Source of the DNA: JBOFOR01 sp051654865
Lineage (GTDB): Bacteria; Bacillota; Clostridia; Peptostreptococcales; Peptostreptococcaceae
DNA length: 64,000 nt
Direction: 5' to 3'
Assembly (NCBI GenBank): GCA_051654865.1
Contig: JBOFYV010000041.1
Span: 49,498-113,497, forward strand
The notes under the pieces are model-generated. The model was not told where the DNA came from. It saw nothing but the letters and a program-made list of their open reading frames with translations, and searched no databases. The position numbers and the translations under genes were made by a program. Each line of letters starts with the position of its first letter. The first letter of the stretch is position 1. Of this stretch, positions 16,304 through 24,498 are shown piece by piece.

Positions 16304-17518
16304 ATGAATCAAATAGCGAAATATTTTTTTACAGTATTTGGAGTGTTTTTATTTTTAACTTCTATGTTTTTGATATTTATGCTTATAAAGTTTATAGTTA
16401 ATACTAAAAAATATGACTATAAGAAAAAAGCAGGACTTAGAGGGAATAGAAGTGTTATTACACCAAATACAAATGAAAGATTTAAAGAATCAGTTAAAGA
16501 AGACCTAGAAATTAAGGAAGAAATAAGTACATCCATTAACAAAAATGAAAAAATAATTAGGTTTGATAATGGTGATATGTATAAAGGAGAAATATTGAAC
16601 GGTAAAAGAAGTGGATTTGGGATATGTGTATTTAGCAACGAGGATAGGTATGAGGGATTATGGAAAGAGGATTTAATGCATTGTGTAGGAAAATATATTT
16701 TTAAGGATGGATCTGTATATACAGGTGACTTTAAAAATGGATTAATAGAAGGCTTAGGTATGTATAGGTATGTTAATAAGGATATATATAAAGGATATTA
16801 TAAAAACAACAAAAGAGAAGGAAAGGGTGTATTATATTACAAAGATGGTAGTAAATATACAGGTGTATGGAGGGAAGATAAACAATCAGGATATGGAGAA
16901 TTGACAAAGTCAAATGGTGAAATTTATAAGGGGGAGTTTTCAGAGGGGAAATTTAATGGAAGAGGAGAATATTTTTATTCAGATGGAAGCAAATACATAG
17001 GAGAATTTAAAAATAATGTTTTTCATGGACATGGATGCTATATAAAGATAAATGGAGATACATATGAAGGTGATTATAAGTATGGATTAAGAAGAGGTTA
17101 TGGAATATTTAAAAGTAGATTAAATGGAACTTATGAAGGTGAGTTTAAAGATGATCTATTTGATGGCACTGGAAGATTTTTATATAACAATAAAGATATA
17201 TATGAGGGTGATTTTAAAAAAGGAAAAAAAGATGGTATAGGTACATTTATATGTAGAACCTATAAATATATTGGAGAATGGAAAGAAAATAATAAAGGAG
17301 AAGTAGGTACATATTATTTAGATAATAACGTTACCATTGAAGTAATAATAAAAGACAATACTATAGTAGAAGGTACATATAGATCTAATGGAGAAGACGA
17401 TAGGTATATATATAATGTAAATATAGATGGTTTAAACGAAGAAAATATTATGAAAAATATAGAGTACTATATCAAAAAGAAAAATAAAAATCATCATAAT
17501 GAGTCCCAATTTATATAA
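16304..17518 (+). CDS. Membrane-anchored MORN-repeat protein
   Basis: 404 residues. An N-terminal transmembrane helix (about 8-32) leads through a charged linker to ten or eleven MORN repeats of about 23 residues, residues 90-340, of the form Y-x-G-x-F/W-x-x-G-x-x-x-G-x-G (for example YKGEILNGKRSGFG and YEGDFKKGKKDGIG). The repeats lie C-terminal to a lysine-rich segment, so they are most likely cytoplasmic. MORN repeats make extended beta sheets used as scaffolds or phospholipid platforms in eukaryotes; bacterial roles are mostly unknown. It is followed 32 bases later by an intracellular subtilisin, suggesting a shared transcript. Confidence 0.85.
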   Translation: MNQIAKYFFTVFGVFLFLTSMFLIFMLIKFIVNTKKYDYKKKAGLRGNRSVITPNTNERFKESVKEDLEIKEEISTSINKNEKIIRFDNGDMYKGEILNGKRSGFGICVFSNEDRYEGLWKEDLMHCVGKYIFKDGSVYTGDFKNGLIEGLGMYRYVNKDIYKGYYKNNKREGKGVLYYKDGSKYTGVWREDKQSGYGELTKSNGEIYKGEFSEGKFNGRGEYFYSDGSKYIGEFKNNVFHGHGCYIKINGDTYEGDYKYGLRRGYGIFKSRLNGTYEGEFKDDLFDGTGRFLYNNKDIYEGDFKKGKKDGIGTFICRTYKYIGEWKENNKGEVGTYYLDNNVTIEVIIKDNTIVEGTYRSNGEDDRYIYNVNIDGLNEENIMKNIEYYIKKKNKNHHNESQFI

Positions 17519-17550
17519 TTAAGTATAGAATAAATTATGGAGTGATTATA

Positions 17551-18504
17551 ATGAAAAATAAACAAGAAGATTTAGATGTTAAACTCCTTCCTTTTATAGT
17601 TAGTGAAGAGGTAAGAGGAAATACGGTAAAAACCCCCTATGGAGTTGAAATGATAAAGGCTAAGAATATATGGCAAGATTCAGAGAAGGGTGATGGTGTT
17701 ACAATTGCAGTAATAGATTCGGGATGTGATATAAATCATGAAAGCTTGAAGAAGAATATAGTAGGAGTAAGGAATTTTACTAATGAGGATGGAAAAAATC
17801 CTAACATAGTTATAGATAGAGTTGGTCATGGAACACATGTTGTAGGAACGATAGTAGCAAATGGAAATAATAATACAATATTAGGAGTAGCTCCCAATGC
17901 GGGCGTATACGTGTTAAAGGCCATAGATAGAACGGGTTCGGGAAAAATTAGTTGGGTAGTAAATGCCATTTATTATGCAATAGAGAAAAAAGTAGATATT
18001 ATATCTATGTCACTAGGAGTAGGGCAAAGTAATGATAAATTAGAAAGAGCAGTTAAGGAAGCTACAAGTAAAAATATTATAGTAGTTTGTGCGGCAGGGA
18101 ATGAAGGTGATGGAAATGCTACTGATTTTGAATACTCTTATCCTGCTGCATATAATGAAGTTATTTCAGTAGGAGCAGTTGATAAAAAAGGAGTACCAGC
18201 GTATTTTAGTAATGCAAACTTAGTTATTGATGTAGTAGCTCCGGGAGTAGATATATTGTCTACATATCCAGATAACAAATTTGCTGTTCTTAGTGGAACT
18301 AGTATGGCAACACCTCATGTAAGTGGAAGTTTAGCTTTACTTAAAAACTGGTCTAATAAAACTTTTCAAAGAAACTTAACTCAAGAAGAACTTTATGCAC
18401 AATTGATTAAACATACAAGAATATTAGAATACCCAAGAACGGTGCAAGGAAATGGATTAGTTTATTTAAAGAGTCCAAAACAAAGTAAAAAGAATAAGTA
18501 TTAG
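17551..18504 (+). CDS. isp: Intracellular subtilisin-type serine protease
   Basis: 317 residues from the ATG at 17551, 8 bases after GGAG; an in-frame GTG at 17542 overlaps that site. There is no signal peptide. The short propeptide has LLPF in place of the LIPY motif of Bacillus ISPs, which plugs the active site until it is clipped. The catalytic triad is Asp56 (AVIDSGCD), His93 (VGHGTHVVGTI) and Ser251 (SGTSMATPHVSG), with the oxyanion-hole Asn in AAGNEGDG. It is a cytoplasmic protease acting late in growth in Bacillus. Its neighbour, the MORN membrane protein, could tether or regulate it (inference). Confidence 0.92.
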   Translation: MKNKQEDLDVKLLPFIVSEEVRGNTVKTPYGVEMIKAKNIWQDSEKGDGVTIAVIDSGCDINHESLKKNIVGVRNFTNEDGKNPNIVIDRVGHGTHVVGTIVANGNNNTILGVAPNAGVYVLKAIDRTGSGKISWVVNAIYYAIEKKVDIISMSLGVGQSNDKLERAVKEATSKNIIVVCAAGNEGDGNATDFEYSYPAAYNEVISVGAVDKKGVPAYFSNANLVIDVVAPGVDILSTYPDNKFAVLSGTSMATPHVSGSLALLKNWSNKTFQRNLTQEELYAQLIKHTRILEYPRTVQGNGLVYLKSPKQSKKNKY

Positions 18505-18532
18505 TAAACCGATTGGTTTGTTTATGTTAATC

Positions 18533-18588
18533 AAAATCTTAATCTATTTTGATATTAGAAATCAAATAGAATTAGGATTTTTTTTGTT
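18533..18588 (+). terminator. Intrinsic terminator after isp
   Basis: A long imperfect stem (about 20 bp, arms near 18533-18553 and 18561-18581) ends in eight T. Confidence 0.8.
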
Positions 18589-18686
18589 TAAACTTTTGAC
18601 AAATTATTACAAATGAATTAAATAAAATGATATAATAACTATTAAATGATAAAAATTACAATAAAAAATAAGATGGAGTGATAGTT

Positions 18687-19373
18687 TTGATTAAATTTAC
18701 TAATGTAGATAAAATCTATTCAGATGGAAATAAATCATTAGATAATATAAATCTAGGTGTTCACCAAGGTGAATTCATATTTTTAGTAGGTCATTCAGGT
18801 GCAGGTAAATCAACATTACTTAAACTACTTACTAGAGAAGAAAAGATAACAAGTGGTAGACTATCTGTTAGAGGTGAAGAAATAACCAAATTAAAAGCTA
18901 ATAAAGTACATAAATATAGACGAAATTTAGGAATAGTATTCCAAGACTTTAAATTATTAAAGGAAAAAACAGTATATGAGAATGTAGAAATAGCAATGAG
19001 AGCAGTACAAGCAAATACTAAGACAATTAAACCAAGGGTAATGGAAGTACTTCATAAAGTGAAAATTGCTGATAAATATGATAAATATCCATATGAATTA
19101 TCAGGTGGGGAGTGTCAAAGAGTAGGTATAGCAAGAGCTATAGTTAATAAGCCATCAATAATAATAGCAGATGAATGTACAGGTAACTTAGATATAGATA
19201 ATTCAATCGCAATATTAAATATATTAGAAGAAATTAATGAAGAAGGTGTAACTATAATTATGGCAACTCATGATATAGAAATATTAAAATTATTTCCAAA
19301 GAGAACTGTAGATATTCAAAATGGAAAAATAATAAGAGATACAAAGAGGGAGTTATATGAAGTTAGTGTCTAG
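18687..19373 (+). CDS. ftsE: Cell division ATP-binding protein FtsE
   Basis: 228 residues from a TTG at 18687, the position 8 bases after TGGAG and the usual FtsE length; a GTG at 18678 lies in the ribosome binding site. Walker A is GHSGAGKST (35-43), the signature is LSGGE and Walker B is IIIADECTGNLD. FtsE powers the FtsEX complex, which activates peptidoglycan hydrolases at the membrane during division or elongation. It overlaps ftsX by 17 bases, and an M23 hydrolase follows, the classic substrate of the complex. Confidence 0.96.
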   Translation: MIKFTNVDKIYSDGNKSLDNINLGVHQGEFIFLVGHSGAGKSTLLKLLTREEKITSGRLSVRGEEITKLKANKVHKYRRNLGIVFQDFKLLKEKTVYENVEIAMRAVQANTKTIKPRVMEVLHKVKIADKYDKYPYELSGGECQRVGIARAIVNKPSIIIADECTGNLDIDNSIAILNILEEINEEGVTIIMATHDIEILKLFPKRTVDIQNGKIIRDTKRELYEVSV

Positions 19374-20253
19374 TTTTTTTTATAGTATAAAGCAAGGAAT
19401 AAAAGGTTTTTTTACAAATAAAGCAATGAGTTTTATATCGGTAGTATCGGTAAGTGCAGCGTTAACAATATTTGGTATAGTTCTTTCTGTAGTACTAAAT
19501 ATTAATCAGTTTATATCTATAGCAAAAGACCAAGTGAATGAAATAAGAGTAGCTATAGATACGAATTTAAGCACTGAGGAGATAGAAATTTTAAAAAATG
19601 AATTAATTAAATTACCACAAGTAAAAGAAATTCAGTATAAATCTAAAGAAGCATCTTTTAGTGATATGAAGAAAAGTTGGGGAGAGGATGCATATCTTTT
19701 AGATGGAGTAGATAATCCACTAGATGATTTTTATGTAATAACAATAGAAAACCCTGAAGACATAAAATCAGTAGCAAAAAATATATTATCAATACCTGGT
19801 GCTATGGATGTTGAATACTATTATGACATTATGCAAAACTTTTTGAATATATCTAATACAGTTAAAAAATTTGGAGGTATATTTATATGTTTTTTATTAC
19901 TTATTTGTTTGGTTCTTATATCTAACACAATTAAAAGTAGAGTGTTAAGTAAAAAAGAAGAAATTCAAATAATAAAGTATGTAGGAGCAAGTAATAATTT
20001 TGTAATAGCGCCATTTATAGTAGAGGGATTTGCTATAGGAATGATAGGATCTCTACTATCAATATCTACATGTATATTAATGTATAACTATGTAATAGAA
20101 AATATAGATATATTGATGGACTCAATTATGGGTAATTCAATAATTTCAATAACAAGTATATCATTTATACTATGTATAGTATTAGTGATAACAGGTGTAA
20201 GTGTTGGTGTGGTAGGAAGTATAGTATCTGTAAAAAAACATCTAAAAGTATAA
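19357..20253 (+). CDS. ftsX: Cell division protein FtsX
   Basis: 298 residues with four transmembrane segments (about 20-45, 173-195, 218-245, 265-290) and a large extracellular loop between the first two. The start SFFYSIKQGIKGFFTNKAMSFISV is typical for the family. FtsX passes the ATPase cycle of FtsE across the membrane to a coiled-coil-bearing hydrolase. The next gene encodes just such a protein, so ftsE-ftsX-M23 is a complete functional cassette. Confidence 0.95.
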   Translation: MKLVSSFFYSIKQGIKGFFTNKAMSFISVVSVSAALTIFGIVLSVVLNINQFISIAKDQVNEIRVAIDTNLSTEEIEILKNELIKLPQVKEIQYKSKEASFSDMKKSWGEDAYLLDGVDNPLDDFYVITIENPEDIKSVAKNILSIPGAMDVEYYYDIMQNFLNISNTVKKFGGIFICFLLLICLVLISNTIKSRVLSKKEEIQIIKYVGASNNFVIAPFIVEGFAIGMIGSLLSISTCILMYNYVIENIDILMDSIMGNSIISITSISFILCIVLVITGVSVGVVGSIVSVKKHLKV

Positions 20254-20275
20254 ATCATTAAGAGGGGGAATATAA

Positions 20276-21334
20276 GTGAAAAAAATAATAGCAACTTTGA
20301 TTGTTTGCTCAATGTTATTTAACTCGAATTTTACATATGCAAATAATAAAGATAGTCTAGATAAAAAATTAAATGAAAATAAACAAGAACAACAGACCTT
20401 AGATAATCAAATAAAAGAGTTAGATATAGAAGTAAACGAAATAGAAGAAAATATACAAAAAACGAATGAAGAAATAGTTAAATTAGATTATGAGATAGAA
20501 CAAACAAACTTAGATATTTCTAGGCTTGAAAATGATATTATTAAAAATGAAGAATTATTAGGAAAAAGGCTAAAAGTTATTAATAATAATTATTCAATTG
20601 GGTATTTAAAAGTAATACTAAGCAGTACTTCATTATCAAACTTTTTTGATAATGTATATATGGTAAAGCAGGTAGTAGAGCAAGACAAAGAACTATTAAG
20701 AGGACTAGATGAAAATAAAATAGAGATACAAGAAAAAGAAAATGAATTGAAAAACAAGAAAAAGTATCAACAAGAATTAGTAGTTTCATTAGAGCAAGAT
20801 AATGAGAATATTAAAGTAAGCAAAGAAGAATTAGAAAGTTTAAAAAGAGAACTAGAGAAAGAAGAAGAAATATTAGAAAATGAAATAGAAAAATTAGCAA
20901 TGCAAAGTATAGTGGATGTTGAAAATATAAGTGCCAGTGGTGTAATATCAAGTGGTTCTTGGCCTGTTCCTGGATATAGTGTAAATTCACCATATGGATA
21001 TAGAAATCATCCAGTATTAAATAGACCTAAAATGCATACAGGCGTAGATATAGCAGCTCCTACAGGAACGCCTGCAGTTGCGATTGATAATGGAAAAGTT
21101 ATATTTTCAGGAAATAAAGGTGGATATGGTAAAACTTTAATGATACAGCATGATGATGGAAAGGTAACATTATATGCTCATAATAGTCAGCTACTAGTAT
21201 CTAATGGAGATAGAGTTCAAAAGGGACAAGCTGTAACTCAAATAGGTTCAACAGGAATGTCAACAGGTCCTCATCTACATTTTGAGGTAAGAATAAATGG
21301 TAATCATACTAACCCTATGCCGTATATAAAATAA
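20276..21334 (+). CDS. Secreted coiled-coil M23 peptidase (EnvC/CwlO-like FtsEX effector)
   Basis: 352 residues from GTG behind AGAGGGGG. A signal peptide (1-22, ending FTYA) is followed by a long coiled coil (about 25-215, with a break near 95-120) and a C-terminal LytM/M23 domain. Zinc ligands are visible: His254 and Asp258 in HTGVD, His335 in HLHFEV, and an upstream His in YRNHPVLNRP. It is a zinc endopeptidase cutting peptidoglycan cross-links. The coiled coil is the part that docks to FtsX in homologous systems. A strong terminator closes the operon. Confidence 0.93.
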   Translation: MKKIIATLIVCSMLFNSNFTYANNKDSLDKKLNENKQEQQTLDNQIKELDIEVNEIEENIQKTNEEIVKLDYEIEQTNLDISRLENDIIKNEELLGKRLKVINNNYSIGYLKVILSSTSLSNFFDNVYMVKQVVEQDKELLRGLDENKIEIQEKENELKNKKKYQQELVVSLEQDNENIKVSKEELESLKRELEKEEEILENEIEKLAMQSIVDVENISASGVISSGSWPVPGYSVNSPYGYRNHPVLNRPKMHTGVDIAAPTGTPAVAIDNGKVIFSGNKGGYGKTLMIQHDDGKVTLYAHNSQLLVSNGDRVQKGQAVTQIGSTGMSTGPHLHFEVRINGNHTNPMPYIK

Positions 21335-21347
21335 TTTAGTATATAAT

Positions 21348-21384
21348 AAGTACCTACTATATGATAATATATAGTAGGTACTTT
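21348..21384 (+). terminator. Intrinsic terminator of the ftsEX operon
   Basis: A perfect 15-bp stem (21348-21362 with 21369-21383) ends in a short T-run. Confidence 0.85.
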
Positions 21385-21430
21385 GGCGTAGTAAAGACCC
21401 TATACTTACTTGAAAATAAGGAGACGTAAT

Positions 21431-21937
21431 ATGGAAGAATATATAGTAGTGGATTTAGAGACTACAGGACTAGATCCATATAAAGGTTGTGAAATAATAG
21501 AAATAGGAATAACAGAAATTAGAGACGATCAAATAGTGAAAAATTATTCTAGATTAATCAAGCCTAAATCACATATACCATATTTTATAACAGAGATAAC
21601 AAATATAAGTGATGAAATGGTAAAAGATGAAGAAAATATAGAAGCAGTACTTCCTAGATTTAGGAAGTATTTAGGAAATAGAACTATGATAGCACATAAT
21701 GCAAAATTTGATTTAAAATTTTTAAATTATTATTTAGAAAAAATGAATCTACCATCAATTGATAATCATATATGTACGTTAGAGCTATTAAAACAAAATA
21801 AAAACTATAAAGGTAAAAATAAGAAGCTAGAAACAGCATGCGAATACTATAATATAGAAAATAAAAATGCTCATAGAGCAGATAGTGATACATTAGCAAC
21901 TGCAAAACTATTTTTAATATTAAAGAATGATATATAA
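21431..21937 (+). CDS. DnaQ-like 3'-5' exonuclease
   Basis: 168 residues from the ATG at 21431, 7 bases after AAGGAG; the TTG at 21410 has no ribosome binding site. Motifs: VVDLETTGL (ExoI, Asp8 and Glu10 by count), MIAHNAKFDLKFL (ExoII) and AHRADSDTLATAKL (ExoIII with His and Asp). This is the DEDDh fold of PolC/DnaQ proofreading exonucleases in stand-alone form. Such proteins act in DNA repair or RNA trimming; the substrate is unknown. It is monocistronic. Confidence 0.9.
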   Translation: MEEYIVVDLETTGLDPYKGCEIIEIGITEIRDDQIVKNYSRLIKPKSHIPYFITEITNISDEMVKDEENIEAVLPRFRKYLGNRTMIAHNAKFDLKFLNYYLEKMNLPSIDNHICTLELLKQNKNYKGKNKKLETACEYYNIENKNAHRADSDTLATAKLFLILKNDI

Positions 21938-21962
21938 AAAGCGTAAATATGCGCTTTTTTTG
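21936..21962 (+). terminator. Intrinsic terminator
   Basis: An 8-bp stem of AAAAAGCG type (21936-21943 with 21952-21959) with a T-run, overlapping the stop. Confidence 0.8.
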
Positions 21963-22021
21963 TGTTTAAAGTAAAAGTTATTTCATAGTATATAAAGACA
22001 ACGAAAATAGGGGTTGATATT

Positions 22022-22321
22022 ATGATTTTTATATCTATTAATATATATTTAAAAGAAATTGAATTTACTATATATAAAATGGAAAATGACATAAAAAAGA
22101 ACATAGAAGAAAATAAAATAGTTATACCTCTAGCCTTAGAGATAGGGGAAAGACTAAATTATATACGAAAATTAATTATAACCATTGTAAACTTATACTC
22201 AGTAAGTTTTGCACATATTACAACCAATGAATATTTAGATAATGGTATTATAGATATATTAAAAATTGAAGGTTTGCTAGAGGAATCATTATCAAGTTGT
22301 GGGGTGAAAATATGCAAATAA
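22022..22321 (+). CDS. Hypothetical protein encoded just upstream of, and overlapping, a Ser/Thr kinase gene
   Basis: 99 residues, not recognised. The ATG follows AGGGG. It is a soluble, helical protein (KEIEFTIYKMENDIKKNIEENK; IGERLNYIRKLIITIVNLYS) with two cysteines at the C-terminus. The last ten bases overlap the kinase ATG at 22312, so translation is likely coupled. A small partner, substrate or modulator of the kinase is the natural reading of the arrangement, but nothing in the sequence proves it. Confidence 0.6.
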   Translation: MIFISINIYLKEIEFTIYKMENDIKKNIEENKIVIPLALEIGERLNYIRKLIITIVNLYSVSFAHITTNEYLDNGIIDILKIEGLLEESLSSCGVKICK

Positions 22322-23328
22322 GTAGTAATTTTAATTTTGAAATATTAGAAAAAATTCATTCAGAAGGTGTAAATTCAGCTTTATATCTTGTAGAAGATAG
22401 GCAGTTAGGTTCTAAATTTATTTTAAAGCAAATAGATAAAAAAAACTTTAAAGATATAGATAAATGTTTTGATGAATCTAAAAAAGTATATAATTTGAAG
22501 CATCCAAATATTATACCTATAAATACTGCATCTTATGATGAAGAATATATTTATATAACAATGCCATATTTCAAAAGAGGATCTTTGCATCATCTAATAA
22601 AAAATAAGAACTTAACGATAAGAGAAATAATAAAATATGCACTAGATTTTTTATCTGCAATAGAGTACATTCATAACAGAGGTGTTATACATTGCGATAT
22701 AAAGCCCAACAATATATTGATTGATGAAAATGATAATGCAATTCTAACAGATTTTGGTTCGGCTTTATATTTAAATTGTTATGGAAATGCTAGATTAAAA
22801 AATGTATATTATAAGCATATTGCACCAGAGCAATGCACAAATTCAATAATAAGTAAGAAAATAGATATTTACCAAATAGGAACTACATTATACAGAATGT
22901 GTAATGGCAATGAAGAATATAACAAGCAAGCTAAAAGATATAAAGATCTTAATAGTATGAAAATTGCTTGTGCAAGAGGTAGATTTCCTGTAAGAAAAAA
23001 ATATTTACCTCATATTCCTAAGTCAATGATAAATGTTATAGAAAAATGTATAAATGTCAATCCTGAAGAGCGTTATGATAATGTTCTTGAAATAATGAAT
23101 GATATATCATCTATAAGTACTAACCTAGATTGGCACTTTGAAAATGAGGATTCAGATACTTTAATTTGGATTAAAAAATCTCAAAGTGATAGCGCTCAAA
23201 TAATTTTGTATAAAGATAACGGAGTATGGAATATTATTGATAATGGTAAAATAATACCATATTTAGAAACCAAAGCTAAGGGATATAGAGAGGTTAGATC
23301 TATAATTAAAAAGTACGAAAAAAAATAG
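22312..23328 (+). CDS. Serine/threonine protein kinase, soluble, with an unrecognised C-terminal domain
   Basis: 338 residues from the ATG at 22312. The kinase fold covers about 9-275: ATP-anchoring Lys39 (FILKQID), Glu55, the catalytic loop IHCDIKPNNIL with Asp129 and Lys131, DFG at 147-149 and the APEQ motif at 171-174. The glycine loop is weak (IHSEGVNSALYL), and the catalytic HRD is HCD. There is no transmembrane segment and no PASTA repeat, so it is not the PrkC/Stk1 type. Residues 283-338 form a small strand-rich domain (WIKKSQSDSAQIILYK) of unknown kind. It overlaps a small unknown gene upstream; the 3' end is convergent with a predicted small RNA. Confidence 0.88.
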   Translation: MQISSNFNFEILEKIHSEGVNSALYLVEDRQLGSKFILKQIDKKNFKDIDKCFDESKKVYNLKHPNIIPINTASYDEEYIYITMPYFKRGSLHHLIKNKNLTIREIIKYALDFLSAIEYIHNRGVIHCDIKPNNILIDENDNAILTDFGSALYLNCYGNARLKNVYYKHIAPEQCTNSIISKKIDIYQIGTTLYRMCNGNEEYNKQAKRYKDLNSMKIACARGRFPVRKKYLPHIPKSMINVIEKCINVNPEERYDNVLEIMNDISSISTNLDWHFENEDSDTLIWIKKSQSDSAQIILYKDNGVWNIIDNGKIIPYLETKAKGYREVRSIIKKYEKK

Positions 23329-23357
23329 CCTTACTTTTTTCCGATCAAGTAAGGCTA
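23318..23357 (-). terminator. Minus-strand terminator of the C-rich small RNA, convergent with the kinase gene
   Basis: A perfect 9-bp stem (23326-23334 with 23349-23357) is followed on the minus strand by eight T (23325-23318). On the plus strand the same hairpin lacks a T-tract, so it points to a minus-strand transcript. Confidence 0.75.
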
Positions 23358-23450
23358 TAAAAAGGGGTAAAATATATTATAAAAAGGGGTTTATTAGGGA
23401 ATATATTTTATTTGGGGAGTAAAATAATCGGTTATTAGGGGAATAACCTT
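23318..23450 (-). ncRNA. Predicted C-rich small RNA on the minus strand
   Basis: Not an annotated family that I can name. On the minus strand a promoter (23457-23485) leads to a start near 23450, and a strong terminator ends at 23318, giving about 130 nt. Reading 5'-3', hairpin one has a 7-bp stem (23448-23442 with 23436-23430) with the loop CCCCU. A linker carries ACUCCCCAAA. Hairpin two has an 11-bp stem (23410-23400 with 23378-23368) whose loop holds CCCU and ACCCC. Another CCCC follows before the terminator. Five C-runs in an A+T-rich context, mostly unpaired, resemble UCCC-loop regulatory RNAs such as those of staphylococci (analogy only). It has no start codon with a usable frame. Confidence 0.6.
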
Positions 23451-23456
23451 GAATTA

Positions 23457-23485
23457 ATAATAACAAATTTCGACACAAAAATCAA
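23457..23485 (-). promoter_or_regulatory. Sigma-A type promoter of the C-rich small RNA
   Basis: On the minus strand TTGATT (23485-23480), a 17-base spacer and TATTAT (23462-23457) match the vegetative consensus well. Confidence 0.6.
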
Positions 23486-23600
23486 CAAAAAGACAAAAAT
23501 ATTTTTTTTATTTATAAAAAAGATTAAAAAATAAAATTATATGTATGAAATATTTTCCTTTGAACAAACTAAGATTAAATATGTTACAGAGGAGTTAGTT

Positions 23601-24083
23601 ATGCAAAATAAAATTAAAATTGTTATAGTGGCTATATTTATTACACTTTGTACCTATAAACCAATAACTAGTATGGAGTCTACAAAAGAATTTGGAAATG
23701 ATATATGGATAAACAATATAAACGAAAGAAGTATAAATATAAAAGTAGTAGATGTTAAAGTAAATAAAGAACCAATAAATGTTGGTGAAAAATATAATGC
23801 ATCAGCAATAATTACAATGAAGGTGATAAATGAAGGAACAGAAGACATAGAGTTATCGAATTTAGATGTATATCCATATCAAGGTAAAAAACCAACCAAA
23901 TATTTTGTCAGTACAGCAAATAATAGTATTAATGGATTTATAGGGAATTTGAAGCCGCAAGAACAAGCAATAGTTAAGATGGGAATAACTTTATATAACA
24001 CAGAAGATAAAATAAAAGTAGTTTTTAAAAATATAGAAGACATAGAAAATGAAAATGTAGTTAAAACTATTAATATGAAATAA
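23601..24083 (+). CDS. Secreted hypothetical protein
   Basis: 160 residues from the ATG at 23601, 6 bases after AGAGGAG; an in-frame ATG at 23541 lacks a binding site. An N-terminal hydrophobic segment (IKIVIVAIFITLC) looks like a signal peptide or anchor. The rest has the pattern of a beta-sandwich: KVVDVKVNKEPINVGEKYNASAII, NEGTEDIELSNLDVYPYQG and LKPQEQAIVKMGITL. This layout is common in DUF4352-like and CARDB-like extracytoplasmic domains, but I cannot name the family. It is monocistronic with a terminator shared with the ferredoxin gene. Confidence 0.65.
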   Translation: MQNKIKIVIVAIFITLCTYKPITSMESTKEFGNDIWINNINERSINIKVVDVKVNKEPINVGEKYNASAIITMKVINEGTEDIELSNLDVYPYQGKKPTKYFVSTANNSINGFIGNLKPQEQAIVKMGITLYNTEDKIKVVFKNIEDIENENVVKTINMK

Positions 24084-24084
24084 T

Positions 24085-24117
24085 AAAAAAAGAAAAGCAT
24101 TGCTTTTCTTTTTTTAT
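24085..24117. terminator. Bidirectional terminator between secreted protein and ferredoxin genes
   Basis: A 15-base A-rich arm (24085-24099) pairs with a T-rich arm (24101-24115), giving a T-tract in both directions. Confidence 0.85.
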
Positions 24118-24126
24118 ATGTATTTA

Positions 24127-24297
24127 TTATTCAGGTTGTGGTGCATCTACAGGGCAAACACTATTACATGTTCCGCACTCTATACATTTACTTTCGTCTA
24201 TAACATACTTATCATCACCAGCAGAAATACAGTTAACTGGACATTCTGGTTCACAAGCACCACAGCTTATACAAGCATCATTTATTATGTAAGACAT
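24127..24297 (-). CDS. 2[4Fe-4S] ferredoxin
   Basis: 56 residues with both clostridial cluster motifs, CISCGACEPECP (9-20) and CIECGTCNSVCP (38-49), each C-x2-C-x2-C-x3-C-P. It begins MSYIINDACI, as in typical clostridial ferredoxins. The ATG at 24297 follows a full AAAGGAGGT. It is the small electron carrier for enzymes such as the indolepyruvate oxidoreductase encoded 5 kb away and other pyruvate- or H2-linked systems. It is monocistronic on the minus strand. Confidence 0.96.
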   Translation of the reverse strand: MSYIINDACISCGACEPECPVNCISAGDDKYVIDESKCIECGTCNSVCPVDAPQPE

Positions 24298-24498
24298 ATC
24301 ATTACCTCCTTTAATTATAGTACAAAATATATAATATCCAAAAAATATAATAATATAACAAAAAATAAATAAAAAAATAGAAATTTTTTTTAATTTTTAC
24401 TTAAACTATATGTAATAGTATATAAGAAATTACAAATTCTTCTTTGATTTATTGAAAATTACAAGGTATAATTAAGTTTATACAACAAGGAGGTAATT

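Noticed and set aside
23364..23441. Plus-strand GGGG runs as a G-quadruplex
   Set aside because: The loops would be 8-20 bases long and unfavourable. A minus-strand RNA with C-runs, backed by promoter and terminator, explains the pattern better.
24100..24372. Plus-strand frame of 90 codons opposite the ferredoxin gene
   Set aside because: The minus strand encodes a perfect 2[4Fe-4S] ferredoxin with a consensus ribosome binding site; the plus frame has neither.
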